A DNA stretch of 64,000 nt from CAYWFF01 sp964458085 (GTDB lineage Bacteria; Patescibacteriota; Microgenomatia; UBA8517), in assembly GCA_964458085.1 (NCBI GenBank), contig CAYWFF010000001.1, positions 29,351 to 93,350 of the forward strand. Reading direction: 5' to 3'. Made by a program: the position numbers and the translations under genes. The notes under the pieces are model-generated. The model made no database searches and was not told the DNA's origin. It saw only the letters and a list, made by a program, of their open reading frames with translations. Below are positions 23,177 through 32,664 of this stretch, in pieces; within the stretch, counting starts at the first letter, position 1, and every line of letters begins with the position of its first letter.

Positions 23177-25420
23177 CAAACATCTCTAGATTGGGAATTC
23201 CATATCTGCGTAATAAATCTTTGACAATGCTGACTTTGACTTTATACCTACAATAACCTCTTACTTTTCTTCCTCTTATACCAAATCTTTTAAGTGCTGC
23301 ACCTACACCTCTACTGGTAAAGTACTGTCTTTGATCTATTTCAAGATATTCGCTTGCTTTATCTTTTATCTCTTTGTTTTCAAGTTCTACTGTTTCCTGT
23401 TGACCAACAAGTTCTCTTAATGCAATTAGGACTGCGGAGTCAAAATCATCAAGGTCGACACTAGAGGTTTCTTCTGCTCTTCTTATTGCCTCATCTCTTA
23501 TGTTTTCAAAAGTTCCTGGAAGCTCTGTATCTATTATTTTTGCAATAGAGAGTAGGGGTTTCCAAAGCTCGTTTTGGCGGTTAAGTAATGCGTTTACTTT
23601 AGAATCTGAGCTATATATTTTTGCTATCTTTTCGGAATAATCCAGTGAAAATGAGTATAAAAGATTTCTTAGATAACTCCAGTCTTCAGACCCTTCTGTA
23701 ACAGCGGTATTTCCTTTATCTGGGTTATTGGTTCTTACCATTGTTAGGGTAATTGACCTGTCTTCTAACACATCATCAAGTCCTGATATGTTGGCAATGG
23801 CTTTAGGGCTATAGATTTCAAACGCCTCAATATCAAAGTTGCCTTTTTTGTTTTTTGTGGTTCTGTATGCAGGTGCTCCTCTTTTGTAGCCTGAATTTAA
23901 CAATTCCCTTAATTCTTGTTTTCTTGTCTTATCTGAAAGCTGTTCACCTTCATCAAGTGCCAGTGTCGGTCTTTTTGCTTCAACCAATCTAAAGAGCACT
24001 GCAGGAGAGATATTACTTGATATGATTGCGTTAAATGCTAATTTTTCAATAATAAGAAGTGTTTTGGTTTTTCCACTTCGTTTTACTCCAACAAGGTATA
24101 AATACGGATACGCATCAAAAACAGGGAAACAATATGTTCCCATCAGCCAAAGAGCAATAATATCTGCATCATTCTCATCTCTGAAATCTACAAATTTTTT
24201 TAACACTTCTTTTATTTCTATAAAGGCAAGGGAAGGAGAAACTTTATCTTTATTGACTAGAAACTTGTTAATATCTTCTACTTTCCATCTCTGAATGTTG
24301 TTTGGAACAAGTGATACGTCACGTAGACTGTATGTCTTATTTTCAAAATCTATATAACCATGTCGGTTTTTGTCTATTCCAACTTGTTTATTGCTAGTAA
24401 TTACAACTACAGCTTTAGATTTCTCATCATCTACTTGAACTGGTAGCTCGAATGTATAAAACAATTTGCTGTCTTTATAGTCTACGGCAGGATGAATTTT
24501 CGAATCTGACTCTTCATTTAGTAGCTTCACTTTAGGTTTATGAGACTTAGCTTCATCAAGCAATTTTTGAAAGTCATCAGCAGAATGTCCTTGCTTCACA
24601 AAAAAGTCTGTTAAGTCTACTTTTTCTTCACCGTTTTTAGGAAGTTTAACAATCCTGGCTCTGTCACCAATAAAACTTGCTACTTTTTTAGCACCTGATA
24701 CACCTGCTTCATCAGTATCAAAACAAATATATATTTGTTTTACACTTTCGAACTCTTTTACCCACTCTTTTTTAAAAGTACTTGCACCTGCAGTACTGCT
24801 TACGGAAGGAAAGCCGTTTTGCGTGGCTATTATAGCGTCAAACTCACCTTCACAGATAACTATGTAGGAATGGTTATTCTCTAGTGCCACACTATTAAAG
24901 ATCGAGGCTTTACCACCTTTTTCATTCCAATATTTTTGTCCCTTATTCTTTTTTGGATCACGGCGGTGACGAAGGTTTACTAAAACATTATTAACAAACA
25001 CGGGAAGTACGATACTTTCTCCATCCCATCCGATTCTAAACTTGTTTATGGTTTCTTCAGTAAGTCCACGCTCTTTGAGTAAATACTCTTTTATACTGTT
25101 GGGTATGTTTTGATGATAGTTGTCAACATTTTTAATGCTAAAGTTTTTTTTCTTTAGCTTTACTTTATATTCAATTCCCCTGTTAATTACCTGTTTTTCA
25201 AGTTGAGGCAGGTTATTATCTCCAAGTTTTTCAGTTATGTTCTGCCAACTGCCTTTAGCTCCACAGCGATGACAAATATAACATCCATCAGCGTTGTTGA
25301 TATATAAATGCTTTTTTTATCATCACAGAATAAGCATTGTATTTGTGCTTCTTTGCCTTCGGACACAATTTTGTGTGGTATACTTTTTGCTGACAAGTAT
25401 TGTTCTACGTTTTGATACAT
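23172..25420 (-). CDS. CHC2/TOPRIM primase with C-terminal ATPase, frameshifted
   Basis: A replication protein of about 749 residues, broken by a -1 frame change in a run of seven A (plus-strand T run 25312-25318). The N-terminus (ATG at 25420) has the first zinc pair CLFC; after the shift the second pair reads CYICHRC, so one extra A restores the CHC2 finger. Then come the DnaG-like LKERGLTEETINKFRIGWD, TOPRIM (VICEGEFDAI ... CFDTDEAG), and a Walker A GVKRSGKT with a Walker B-like LALDEGE region near the middle. This layout is that of plasmid and phage primase-helicases. Whether the shift is an assembly error, slippage or a mutation is open. Confidence 0.82.
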
Positions 25421-25470
25421 AAGTCTTGGCGGAGGAGAGGAAGGGTTAGTCCCTCTCCTCCAAAGAAAAA

Positions 25471-25863
25471 CTATTTTTTGGCTGGCATTACTTTTGATAT
25501 GTCCTGCCAACCTTGTTCATCTCCTGGTCGGTCTTCAACCAGAATTTGACAATTTGTCTCCACTAACTCCTCAAGGTCAACCTCTTCACTTGGACTAGGT
25601 TCTCTGCCTAATAATGCAGTTACTATACGAAACAGTTTTGAACTGGTATCAGGTGTTTTACCTTTTGTGAGCTTTGCAGAAGCTGCAAGAGAGCGTTTTG
25701 TACCTTCTTGTTCTCCAGAGTTAATTTCAAACTCTAAAAGAACATAAGAACCATATTTACCCTCCTCTTTATGCTCCCATCCAGTGAATTTTGCAGGATA
25801 CACTCCTACAGGAATTGGTTCTGGAGCTTGTGGCTCTTTAACAGTAAATTTTCCTTCAGCCAT
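25471..25863 (-). CDS. DUF669-like / ssDNA-binding element protein
   Basis: About 130 residues with the beta-rich pattern of phage DUF669-like proteins (PVGVYPAKFTGWEHKEEGKYGSYVLLEFEI), usually encoded next to primases and recombination genes and thought to bind single-stranded DNA. I place the start at the ATG of MAEGKFTV, 8 nt after AAAGGAGGT; an upstream in-frame GTG would lie inside the SD. It overlaps the SpoVG-like gene by 8 bp. Confidence 0.6.
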   Translation of the reverse strand: MAEGKFTVKEPQAPEPIPVGVYPAKFTGWEHKEEGKYGSYVLLEFEINSGEQEGTKRSLAASAKLTKGKTPDTSSKLFRIVTALLGREPSPSEEVDLEELVETNCQILVEDRPGDEQGWQDISKVMPAKK

Positions 25864-26185
25864 TGCCGTCACCTCCTTTCGATGGCTCTTGATCTAATAA
25901 ATCTGATGATTGTTCTTCTGGACGTAAGAGTTGTGTAGCCTTTACTGATATTGCAGTCTGGATTTTTTCTCCAACCTTTTCATTTATGGGGTAGAAGATA
26001 GGAATCTGCTTTCCATTCTTAAGAACCTTTGTTGGATATACGCACCTGAACCCTGAACCATCTCTTTTGGTGAAGACTGCGATATTTCCTACGAAATATT
26101 TACTGTCTAACACACAGCTTGCAAAAAATGTTAGTCCTCCTTTTGCTTTAATCGGTAATAGTTCTATTTCAGTTATTTTTGTCAT
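25856..26185 (-). CDS. SpoVG-like DNA-binding protein
   Basis: A 109-residue protein whose first 85 residues match the SpoVG fold: TEIELLPI start, TFFASCVLD, FVGNIAVFTKRDGSGFRCVYPTK and YPINEKVGEKIQ, aligning with the family's FVVHDIKVI and HPIN segments. SpoVG proteins bind nucleic acid and occur on many phages and plasmids. SD GAGGAGGT lies 8 nt before the ATG. A 15-residue acidic tail (RPEEQSSDLLDQEP) resembles the C-terminal tails of ssDNA-binding proteins. Confidence 0.75.
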   Translation of the reverse strand: MTKITEIELLPIKAKGGLTFFASCVLDSKYFVGNIAVFTKRDGSGFRCVYPTKVLKNGKQIPIFYPINEKVGEKIQTAISVKATQLLRPEEQSSDLLDQEPSKGGDGNG

Positions 26186-26339
26186 ACTTTTTTACCTCCT
26201 CTTCAGCAAGTTTTCTGTCATACCACTCAAGCAGAAGTTCTGCTAGTGGCCTAAATGATCCACTTGCGGTCTCAATTTCTTTCTTCTTTATTTTCTGGAC
26301 TTCTTGTCCAACAATTTTTTTAAACTTTTTAGTATTCAT
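26169..26339 (-). CDS. Small hypothetical protein (56 aa)
   Basis: A short ORF starting at the ATG 26337-26339 and ending TGA at 26169-26171, overlapping the SpoVG-like start by 17 bp. It is basic at the N-terminus (NTKKFKKIVGQEVQKIKKKE) and helical. A candidate SD (GGAGG, about 26380) is rather far upstream, so translation is likely but unproven. Its position at the head of the replication row supports a real gene. Confidence 0.5.
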   Translation of the reverse strand: MNTKKFKKIVGQEVQKIKKKEIETASGSFRPLAELLLEWYDRKLAEEEVKKYDKNN

Positions 26340-26400
26340 TGTTTCACTTATTCACTACTTGACTGTTTATAGAGTAAAGGAGGAAAAGTGAAAATATAGG

Positions 26401-26488
26401 TAAAGTACTGAAGTAAAAATGAAGATTTTGGTTCACTGTAGAATAGATGATTTTATTGATGAGCGTAAAGTATGAAGATTTCGGTTCA
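26401..26488. repeat. Direct repeats upstream of the replication gene row
   Basis: ATGAAGATTTTGGTTCA (26419-26435) and ATGAAGATTTCGGTTCA (26472-26488) differ by one base and lie 53 bp apart, each preceded by TAAAGTA-TGAAG. They sit in the AT-rich gap between the small ORF and the 614-residue gene, where a promoter is expected. They suggest an operator or origin element. Confidence 0.5.
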
Positions 26489-26521
26489 AATTTTTATCTT
26501 CATCCGATCAAAATATGAAGC

Positions 26522-28366
26522 TTAGTTTATATCTATCTTATATGACCCTTTATAAAAACCTTTTGCTTTATTGATCTCTATTTTTCCGTTAACTTCAGGG
26601 AAATTTCGCTTTAAACCGTCAAGTATTAACCTTCTTATTTTTGGTGCATATTCTACTCCCTCTCTTACTTTTCGTGTACTGGAGTAGCTATTTTTTTGTG
26701 ACAGATTCCATATTGTTACCATTCGCTTTTTTTCAACTCTAACATTTTCAACAAATTCTTTAAAAACTTTAAACCAAGGAGTGTTAATTGACACTGGCTT
26801 AGAAAACCCTAATCCAGGATAGTGTATCTTAGCTTGGTTTCTGGATTCTCTAATTATAGTAATTTTATCAAACTTAGCTATCGTGCCTTGATCGTTAAAA
26901 TCTTCATCTCCTTGGTTTGATTCTGTGATAGTTTCTTCGTCAGTTGTGTCAGTTGGTACATCAATGTTTTGTTTTCCTGACCTTAATTCCCACAGTATCT
27001 CGCTTAATAAAGTTTCCTTTGTATCTCTTATTGGAAAAGTAGCATAAACCCTATTTGGCTCTATAAGATTAGGTATTTTCGCTGACATGTCCATAGCCTG
27101 TCTCACACTATCCAGGAAGCCGTTCGGAAGTTCAAACTGAAATCTCTTCGCTATTTCATTTAACTCTTTTTGTATATTCTGGTAGGGTACTAATGAACGT
27201 TGGATATCAGGCATCATTTCTGAAATTCTCTTTTCAACCAGTCCACTCATTTTCTGCATCTCCTTGTACAAACCCATCCTAGATAAAATATAGCGGTGTA
27301 GCCGTTTTAGCCATGTCTCGAATTTTTTTCGATTAAGATATACAGTTGCTCTACCCTCTACAATTGAATTAATCTCAGATCTATAAATATCGCTAATGGC
27401 ATCGTCTTTAGGAAAATAGTATTCTTTGTTAATTTCATATACACCTGCAGCTATTCGAGTTATGTTGTAGTGAGCCCACCAAACAGTATTTTCTCTTATC
27501 TTTTTAAACTTTTCCCATTCTTTATGTGCTGCTGAATATTCTTTAAATAGTTTTGGAGTATTAGTATCTTGAATTAAATGCTTTTTTATAAGATTCCTTT
27601 TACCTTCGTTCACAAATCTTTCTATTAGCTCTCTATAAGGTGTGTAAAAGTAGTCCAATTCTTCATCGAAGAAGGACGTTTCTAAATCTTGTATTCTTGC
27701 TTTTAGTTGAGCTATTTGGCTAATAAAAGGACTAGTTGGATCATCCTTGAGTCCTGCCCTGGCTGCTTTTCCTAGCAAGTCTTTAGAAAGAGGAACAAGT
27801 TTGTTGTAAAATTCATTTCTTTTATCTCTATAGCTTGCCAAGTCTTTCTGAGAATCATCTTTTAATGAAGCTAGCAAGGACGATAACACATCACTCTCAA
27901 TTAGATACTTTCCGTAATCAGCTAATTTAATAAAAAATTGGTCTTCTTTTTGTTCTTCAGTTATTTCTTCATATTTTGTTTCTAAGTCAGAAATTAAAGT
28001 TTCAGCGAACTCCTTCTTACTTATTTGGATTTTAGTCTTATCATTCGGAGAGTATTTTTTATATACCTCATCGAATTTGGGTTGGAGGATTTCAAGATCA
28101 AACTCTCTTGCATTATCCCATTGGAATTCGAGGCCGTAACGTTCGCTCTCACTGCGTTTTGTAATTATCTTAATTGCTCCTAATTCTTGAAGTTTTTTTA
28201 AAATAGCAATTTTTCTTCTCCTGGGTATTATGCCTACTCCGACAACTTTTCCAATTACAAATTTAACAGGTTTACCTTTTTCTGTAGCTAAAGCCTCTTC
28301 TTTAATCTTTTGTAGGATTTCCCACACTTGTTCATTAAATTTTTCTTCAGGGTCACTTTTTCCCAC
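26522..28366 (-). CDS. Unknown 614-residue protein with N-terminal winged-helix-like region
   Basis: A large charged protein, not recognised. Residues 40-80 (IGKVVGVGIIPRRRKIAILKKLQELGAIKII) look like a winged helix in which a recognition helix is followed by a strand. Long helical and coiled-coil stretches follow (150-420). A basic C-terminal domain (500-614: KRMVTIWNLSQKNSYSSTRK, KIRRLILDGLKRNFPEVNG) may bind DNA. It is the rightmost gene of the element and may be its initiator or regulator. Confidence 0.6.
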   Translation of the reverse strand: MGKSDPEEKFNEQVWEILQKIKEEALATEKGKPVKFVIGKVVGVGIIPRRRKIAILKKLQELGAIKIITKRSESERYGLEFQWDNAREFDLEILQPKFDEVYKKYSPNDKTKIQISKKEFAETLISDLETKYEEITEEQKEDQFFIKLADYGKYLIESDVLSSLLASLKDDSQKDLASYRDKRNEFYNKLVPLSKDLLGKAARAGLKDDPTSPFISQIAQLKARIQDLETSFFDEELDYFYTPYRELIERFVNEGKRNLIKKHLIQDTNTPKLFKEYSAAHKEWEKFKKIRENTVWWAHYNITRIAAGVYEINKEYYFPKDDAISDIYRSEINSIVEGRATVYLNRKKFETWLKRLHRYILSRMGLYKEMQKMSGLVEKRISEMMPDIQRSLVPYQNIQKELNEIAKRFQFELPNGFLDSVRQAMDMSAKIPNLIEPNRVYATFPIRDTKETLLSEILWELRSGKQNIDVPTDTTDEETITESNQGDEDFNDQGTIAKFDKITIIRESRNQAKIHYPGLGFSKPVSINTPWFKVFKEFVENVRVEKKRMVTIWNLSQKNSYSSTRKVREGVEYAPKIRRLILDGLKRNFPEVNGKIEINKAKGFYKGSYKIDIN

Positions 28367-28515
28367 TTCTTCAATACCTTTCTTGGCAGGTATTTTACCA
28401 TTTTTTCGATCTCAATCTTTAGCATTATTTGTATTATACAAAGCCGTTCTTTTTTCTTGATACAGATAACTTTACAAAATCTGTTTTTCCATATGATTTA
28501 AGAATTAATTTTTTA

Positions 28516-28521
28516 TACAAT
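28516..28521 (+). promoter_or_regulatory. -10 box TACAAT, leaderless type
   Basis: TATACAAT ends 8 nt before the ATG at 28530; no SD is present. It marks a separate transcription unit to the right of the accessory island. Confidence 0.5.
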
Positions 28522-28529
28522 TAAAATCA

Positions 28530-29471
28530 ATGTTGGTATCTATTTTAATCTTCTGCTTTGCATTCGCACTTCTTTGGGTTGGTTCTGGATTGGCAATCTC
28601 TGCTGTTACCAGGCTTTCAAGAAGCTTTAGGATGTCAGGTTTTTCAACCTCTTTTTTAATGCTTGGCCTCTTTACCTCGTTTTCCGAAATTGCCGTTGGT
28701 GTTAATGCATTTATTGATAAAGAACATGAAATATTTGTGGGTAACTTGATAGGAAGCTCGGTAGTGGTATTTCTTTTTATCACCCCCTTATTAGCCTTTT
28801 TAGGGAGAGGACTTAAGCTAAACCATAATTTTTCGTACAAGGATTTGATATCAGCTCTTTTTGTAATTGGCATGCCTGCACTTCTTAGTTTAGATAGACG
28901 CATAGGTATTATCGATGCAATAGTTTGTGTTTCTATTTATTCATACTTTTTTTATATGAGAGACCGTGGGTTCAAATCAATCAGAAAGATAGTTTCCATT
29001 AAATTAACTAACACTCAACTTCATCTGCAATTATTAAAGATACTTACAGGTATAGGTCTTCTACTTTATGCAAGCAATCTATTGGTAACCCAAACAGTTG
29101 TTTTAGGAGAAAGTCTTAATATCTCTACCTTTTTTATAAGCCTGCTTGTTATATCAGTTGGAACTAATATTCCTGAAATAGCTGTAGCGATTCGTTCGGT
29201 TTTAGCTCACAAGAACGATATAGCATTTGGTAACTATGTAGGATCTTCTGCCCTCAATACCTTAGAGCTTGGAGTTCTTACCTTGGGAACAAGAGGAACA
29301 ATTCATCTCACACAAAGCTCACCGTTCAGTCTGGTAATTTTCCTTATAGGACTTGGAGTTTTTGCATATCTTGCAAAAAGTAAAAACGACCTATCGCGAA
29401 ATGAGGCAAAAATTCTATTGCTTTTCTATTTTGCATTTATAACATTTGAGGTAATAAAAGCGGTTGAATAA
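28530..29471 (+). CDS. Sodium/calcium exchanger family (CaCA) antiporter
   Basis: A 313-residue membrane protein with about ten segments and the two alpha-repeats of the CaCA superfamily: LGLFTSFSEIAVGVNA with GNLIGSSVV in the first half, and VISVGTNIPEIAVAI with GNYVGSSALNT in the second. The conserved acidic residues (SE and PE) that bind the cation are present. It probably exports Ca2+ in exchange for Na+ or H+. It is followed after 58 bp by a second cation antiporter with its own promoter. Confidence 0.88.
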   Translation: MLVSILIFCFAFALLWVGSGLAISAVTRLSRSFRMSGFSTSFLMLGLFTSFSEIAVGVNAFIDKEHEIFVGNLIGSSVVVFLFITPLLAFLGRGLKLNHNFSYKDLISALFVIGMPALLSLDRRIGIIDAIVCVSIYSYFFYMRDRGFKSIRKIVSIKLTNTQLHLQLLKILTGIGLLLYASNLLVTQTVVLGESLNISTFFISLLVISVGTNIPEIAVAIRSVLAHKNDIAFGNYVGSSALNTLELGVLTLGTRGTIHLTQSSPFSLVIFLIGLGVFAYLAKSKNDLSRNEAKILLLFYFAFITFEVIKAVE

Positions 29472-29512
29472 ATGATTCAGTCAAAATTTTGGTTTGGTAT
29501 ATAAACTTAGTA

Positions 29513-29518
29513 TACAAT
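29513..29518 (+). promoter_or_regulatory. -10 box TACAAT, leaderless type
   Basis: TATACAAT ends 11 nt before the ATG at 29530, without SD. Confidence 0.5.
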
Positions 29519-29529
29519 CTTAGTAGGTT

Positions 29530-31218
29530 ATGGATATCTTTACAGAAATCAGTTTAATAATACTTTTAGTGACAGTTGTTTCTTTCATAATGAAGTTATT
29601 AAAGCAGCCTTTTATTGTTGGATATATTTTGTCTGGAATAATAGCTGGTCCATATTTTCTTAATCTACTTCATTCAGAAGAAAATATTGAGTTTTTCTCA
29701 AAAATAGGAATAACTATATTGCTTTTTATTGTGGGTATTCACCTTAGTCCCAAAGTGATAAAAGAAACAGGTAAAGCCTCACTTGTAACAGGATTAGGGC
29801 AGGTTCTTTTTACTTCAGTAGTTGGTTATGGGATCTGTAGGCTTCTTGGTTTTGACAACACAACTTCTATTTATATAGCTACTGCCTTAACTTTCAGTAG
29901 CACAATTATAATTCTAAAACTTTTAACCGACAAAGGAGATATGGATAAGTTGTATGGAAAGATTTCAGTCGGATTTTTACTTGTCCAGGATTTGGTTGCA
30001 ACCTTTGCTTTAATAATCGTATCCACACTGGCAAGAACCAATGGAGGAAGCCTGTTTTCGGTATTAGGATTTCTTACACTGAAAGGAATCTTATTAGGAG
30101 TTTTGATTGCAATAGTAAGTATTAAAATTTTGCCAAGACTATCAAAAAGCATTGCCTCAGCGCAGGAGCTATTGTTCATATTTTCTATTGCTTGGGGTAT
30201 GATTCTGGCCTCAATCTTCTATAAGCTTGGTTTTTCCATTGAAATTGGAGCATTGGTTGCAGGAGTTGCTCTTTCCACAACACCTTTCGCTTACGAAATA
30301 GCCTCAAGACTTAAACCTCTAAGAGACTTTTTTATTCTTTTGTTTTTTATTCTGTTGGGATCTCAGATGGTACTTGATACCATCCCACAAATACTTGTTC
30401 CTTCGATAATAATGTTTTTGTTAGTTTTTGTTGGAAATCCTGCCATAGTAATACTCTTGATGAACCTTCTTGGATACAAAAGAAAAACAGGTTTTATGGC
30501 AGGCCTTACCGTTGCCCAAATTGGTGAGTTTTCTTTGATTTTTGCGAGTATGGGGGTCGCTGTCGGACATGTATCAGAAGAAATACTTTCTCTTGTCACC
30601 TTAGTCGCACTTTTGACAATTGCCTCCTCAACTTACCTTATTTTATATTCAGAAAAGATTTACGCATGGACTGAAAGAGCAATTAAGCTTCTTGAAGTAA
30701 GAAAAGTACAGTTTGAGAAGCAAGTTTCCTCACAAGAAAACCACGAAGTAATTCTTTTTGGCTACGACAGAGTGGGGAGCGACTTTGTAAAAGCAATCCA
30801 AAAACTTGGGAAAAGTTTTGTGGTAGTTGACTATAACCCTGAAGCAATAGAACGACTTAAAAAAGAAGACTTGCCTTTCGCATATGGAGACGCTGATGAT
30901 GTAGAGTTCTTAGAGGACTTAAACATATCGCAGGCAAGGCTTATAATATCAACAATACCAGATGTGGATACGAATAAACTGTTGGTAGAGAAATTACACC
31001 ATGCCAATCCAAAAGCAGTGAGCATTGTTCTTTCTCATAACGCTAAAGAGACATTGGAGCTTTATGACAAAGGAGCAAGTTATGTGATTACGCCAATATA
31101 TTTAGGAGCTCAATATGCCTCACATATGATTACTAAACACGGTCTTGATGCAAAAAGCTTTGAAGAAGAAAAGCAACGTCATTTGCAGCATCTGTCAAAA
31201 AGAGTCGATATACTCTGA
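29530..31218 (+). CDS. CPA2 cation:proton antiporter with TrkA-N domain (KefB/KefC-like)
   Basis: A 562-residue protein. Residues 1-375 form the transporter with about 12 segments; QPFIVGYILSGIIAGPY and FSSTIIILKLLTDKGD with VQDL are typical of monovalent cation:proton antiporter-2. Residues 395-530 form a Rossmann TrkA-N domain (VILFGYDRVGSDFVKAI ... VVVDYNPEAIERL ... YGDADDVEFLE) that senses nucleotides. It likely moves K+ or Na+ against H+. No TrkA-C domain follows. Its last 24 bp overlap a convergent small gene. Confidence 0.9.
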   Translation: MDIFTEISLIILLVTVVSFIMKLLKQPFIVGYILSGIIAGPYFLNLLHSEENIEFFSKIGITILLFIVGIHLSPKVIKETGKASLVTGLGQVLFTSVVGYGICRLLGFDNTTSIYIATALTFSSTIIILKLLTDKGDMDKLYGKISVGFLLVQDLVATFALIIVSTLARTNGGSLFSVLGFLTLKGILLGVLIAIVSIKILPRLSKSIASAQELLFIFSIAWGMILASIFYKLGFSIEIGALVAGVALSTTPFAYEIASRLKPLRDFFILLFFILLGSQMVLDTIPQILVPSIIMFLLVFVGNPAIVILLMNLLGYKRKTGFMAGLTVAQIGEFSLIFASMGVAVGHVSEEILSLVTLVALLTIASSTYLILYSEKIYAWTERAIKLLEVRKVQFEKQVSSQENHEVILFGYDRVGSDFVKAIQKLGKSFVVVDYNPEAIERLKKEDLPFAYGDADDVEFLEDLNISQARLIISTIPDVDTNKLLVEKLHHANPKAVSIVLSHNAKETLELYDKGASYVITPIYLGAQYASHMITKHGLDAKSFEEEKQRHLQHLSKRVDIL

Positions 31219-31587
31219 AACTTTTCTTTTCAGTTCTTTATTTAGTGATTTTCTAACTGAGTCTTCATCAATATTAGATTTGCCGATCATAAAGTGGTCA
31301 TATATCGGTTTAAGATGCTGAGGTATATAGTTTCTCAAATATGGATGCAGAAGCCTTTGTTTGAACAAGACGGTTATTGCATTATAGAAAAGCAATAGAA
31401 AAACAGAGAAAAGACCCCAATTTATATACGCTAACAATACTGTAGAAACAAAGAAGATTATTCCTATACTGCCTGCAACTCTCAATGTCTTAAAACTTTT
31501 ATGAACAGACCGGAAGTTGGCAAACGATAAACTAATTATGGACAAGAAATAAAGACACCACCAATATAAGGAAAATAAACTTTCCAT
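31195..31587 (-). CDS. Small membrane protein, convergent to antiporter
   Basis: A 130-residue protein with two to three hydrophobic segments (about residues 5-22, 38-56, 60-76) and a charged C-terminal tail. It ends inside the 3' end of the antiporter gene (24-bp convergent overlap). No family is recognised. The alternative, that only part of it is translated, cannot be excluded. Confidence 0.5.
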   Translation of the reverse strand: MESLFSLYWWCLYFLSIISLSFANFRSVHKSFKTLRVAGSIGIIFFVSTVLLAYINWGLFSVFLLLFYNAITVLFKQRLLHPYLRNYIPQHLKPIYDHFMIGKSNIDEDSVRKSLNKELKRKVSEYIDSF

Positions 31588-31869
31588 TTTCTTAATATTA
31601 GTATAACATTTTCTATCTTTTATTAGAAAAAACGAGCTGTCTGTAGTCAGTCAAAATATTTTATTTTAGTCTAATATGGTGCAAGATGGTATAATATTTG
31701 CAAACTAGCGTGAAGAGTGCGGACTTTTAAGCTCACTAACTGTTCGGATAATATCCCATAGACGGAGCAAAGGAACTCTAGCAATAAATTAAAACATGGC
31801 AATTAGTGTTTAATATAACCACTTTATAATTCTTACATACTCCAATAGAATGTCTGTTAATATATCAAT
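31588..31869 (+). promoter_or_regulatory. Promoter and possible structured leader upstream of DHFR-like gene
   Basis: This 282-bp gap has an extended -10 (TGGTATAAT, 31690-31695) followed by about 95 nt that can partly fold (CTAGC at about 31707 and again at 31776, GTCCGCACTCTTC-complementary segments). About 70 AT-rich bp then lead to the ATG at 31870. I could not match it to a known riboswitch. Confidence 0.35.
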
Positions 31870-32481
31870 ATGAGCAAACCAAAAGTTACAAGCGGACTAA
31901 CAATATCTTTGGATGGTTATGGTGCAGGGTTAAACCAAACTTTTGAAAATCCCTTTGGTGACAACTTTAGTTCAAACCTACTAGATCGGTGGATGTTTGA
32001 AGAGCCTGAAAAGCAAAAACACACAAAAGAGATAGACGCTATCCTCGATGCTAGCGCCTTCATTATGGGTAGTAATATGTTTGGCCCTAAAGACAGGAGA
32101 GATAAGACAAAGTGGAAAGGGTGGTGGGGAGACAATCCACCCTATCATGCACCTGTATTTGTTCTTTCCCATAAGGAACTAGAACCGATAAAAATGGAGG
32201 GTGGTACAACTTTTTACTTTGTAACTGACGGTGTTGAGTCAGCACTTTCAAAAGCAAAAGAGGCTGCTGGAAATCGAAATGTAAAGATCATGGGGGGAGC
32301 TAATACAATCAACCAATATTTGGCAGCGGGGTTGATTGATGAACTTTGGCTACATATTGCTCCAGTAACTGTTGGCAAAGGGACACGATTGTTTGAAAAT
32401 GTACCCAACCTCAAGCTTGAACCGATTGAGGTTAGCGGAACCAATGTAGTGACACACATCAAATACAGGGTTTTGAAGTAG
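31870..32481 (+). CDS. Dihydrofolate reductase / RibD C-terminal family protein
   Basis: A 203-residue protein of the bifunctional deaminase-reductase (RibD C-terminal) group often called DHFR-like. Motifs are SLDGYGAG near the N-terminus, MGSNMFGP in the place of the cofactor loop, FVLSHKE, and VKIMGGANTINQYLAAGLIDELWLHIAPV, the conserved NADPH and substrate region. Members are frequently found as single transferred genes; the substrate here is unknown, and it should not be taken as FolA. The -10 is within AT-rich sequence directly upstream. Confidence 0.87.
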   Translation: MSKPKVTSGLTISLDGYGAGLNQTFENPFGDNFSSNLLDRWMFEEPEKQKHTKEIDAILDASAFIMGSNMFGPKDRRDKTKWKGWWGDNPPYHAPVFVLSHKELEPIKMEGGTTFYFVTDGVESALSKAKEAAGNRNVKIMGGANTINQYLAAGLIDELWLHIAPVTVGKGTRLFENVPNLKLEPIEVSGTNVVTHIKYRVLK

Positions 32482-32533
32482 GATCTTCTGTCAATTAAAC
32501 TGCTGGCCCCTACTTCTCCATTTCTTCCTTTAA

Positions 32534-32610
32534 CCGATTAATGAACCTGATATCCTCAAAAGCCTTAAATATACGCACGAATTGACTGGTTATATTAACG
32601 TTACGATCCT
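32534..32610. repeat. Diverged intergenic repeat, copy 1
   Basis: Similar to 33827-33930: both contain TTAAT-AACCTGA, TCCTCA, ATAT-CGCA and GAATTGAC-GG, then ATTAA and ACGATCCT. Together they flank the VOC, 74-aa and DUF1801 genes. The copies are too diverged for a recent duplication. They could be decayed gene ends or a small structured element. Confidence 0.4.
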
Positions 32611-32664
32611 CGAGTACTTAAACAAGCTCAGCAGTTACGCTAAAAATTTGTTAAAGTAACTATT

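Noticed and set aside
25306..25325. Classical -1 slippery heptamer (X XXY YYZ) in the primase
   Set aside because: In the zero frame the codons are GAT AAA AAA AGC, so tandem re-pairing in both sites is not perfect; transcript slippage or a sequencing error fits better.
12913..28366. A 3' tRNA-Asn duplication marking the right end of the island
   Set aside because: No copy of CCTACCCGGGGA or close variants was found to the right, so the island boundary stays undefined.
31870..32481. folA (housekeeping dihydrofolate reductase)
   Set aside because: The MGGANTINQYLAAGLIDE motif belongs to the RibD C-terminal group, not to FolA.
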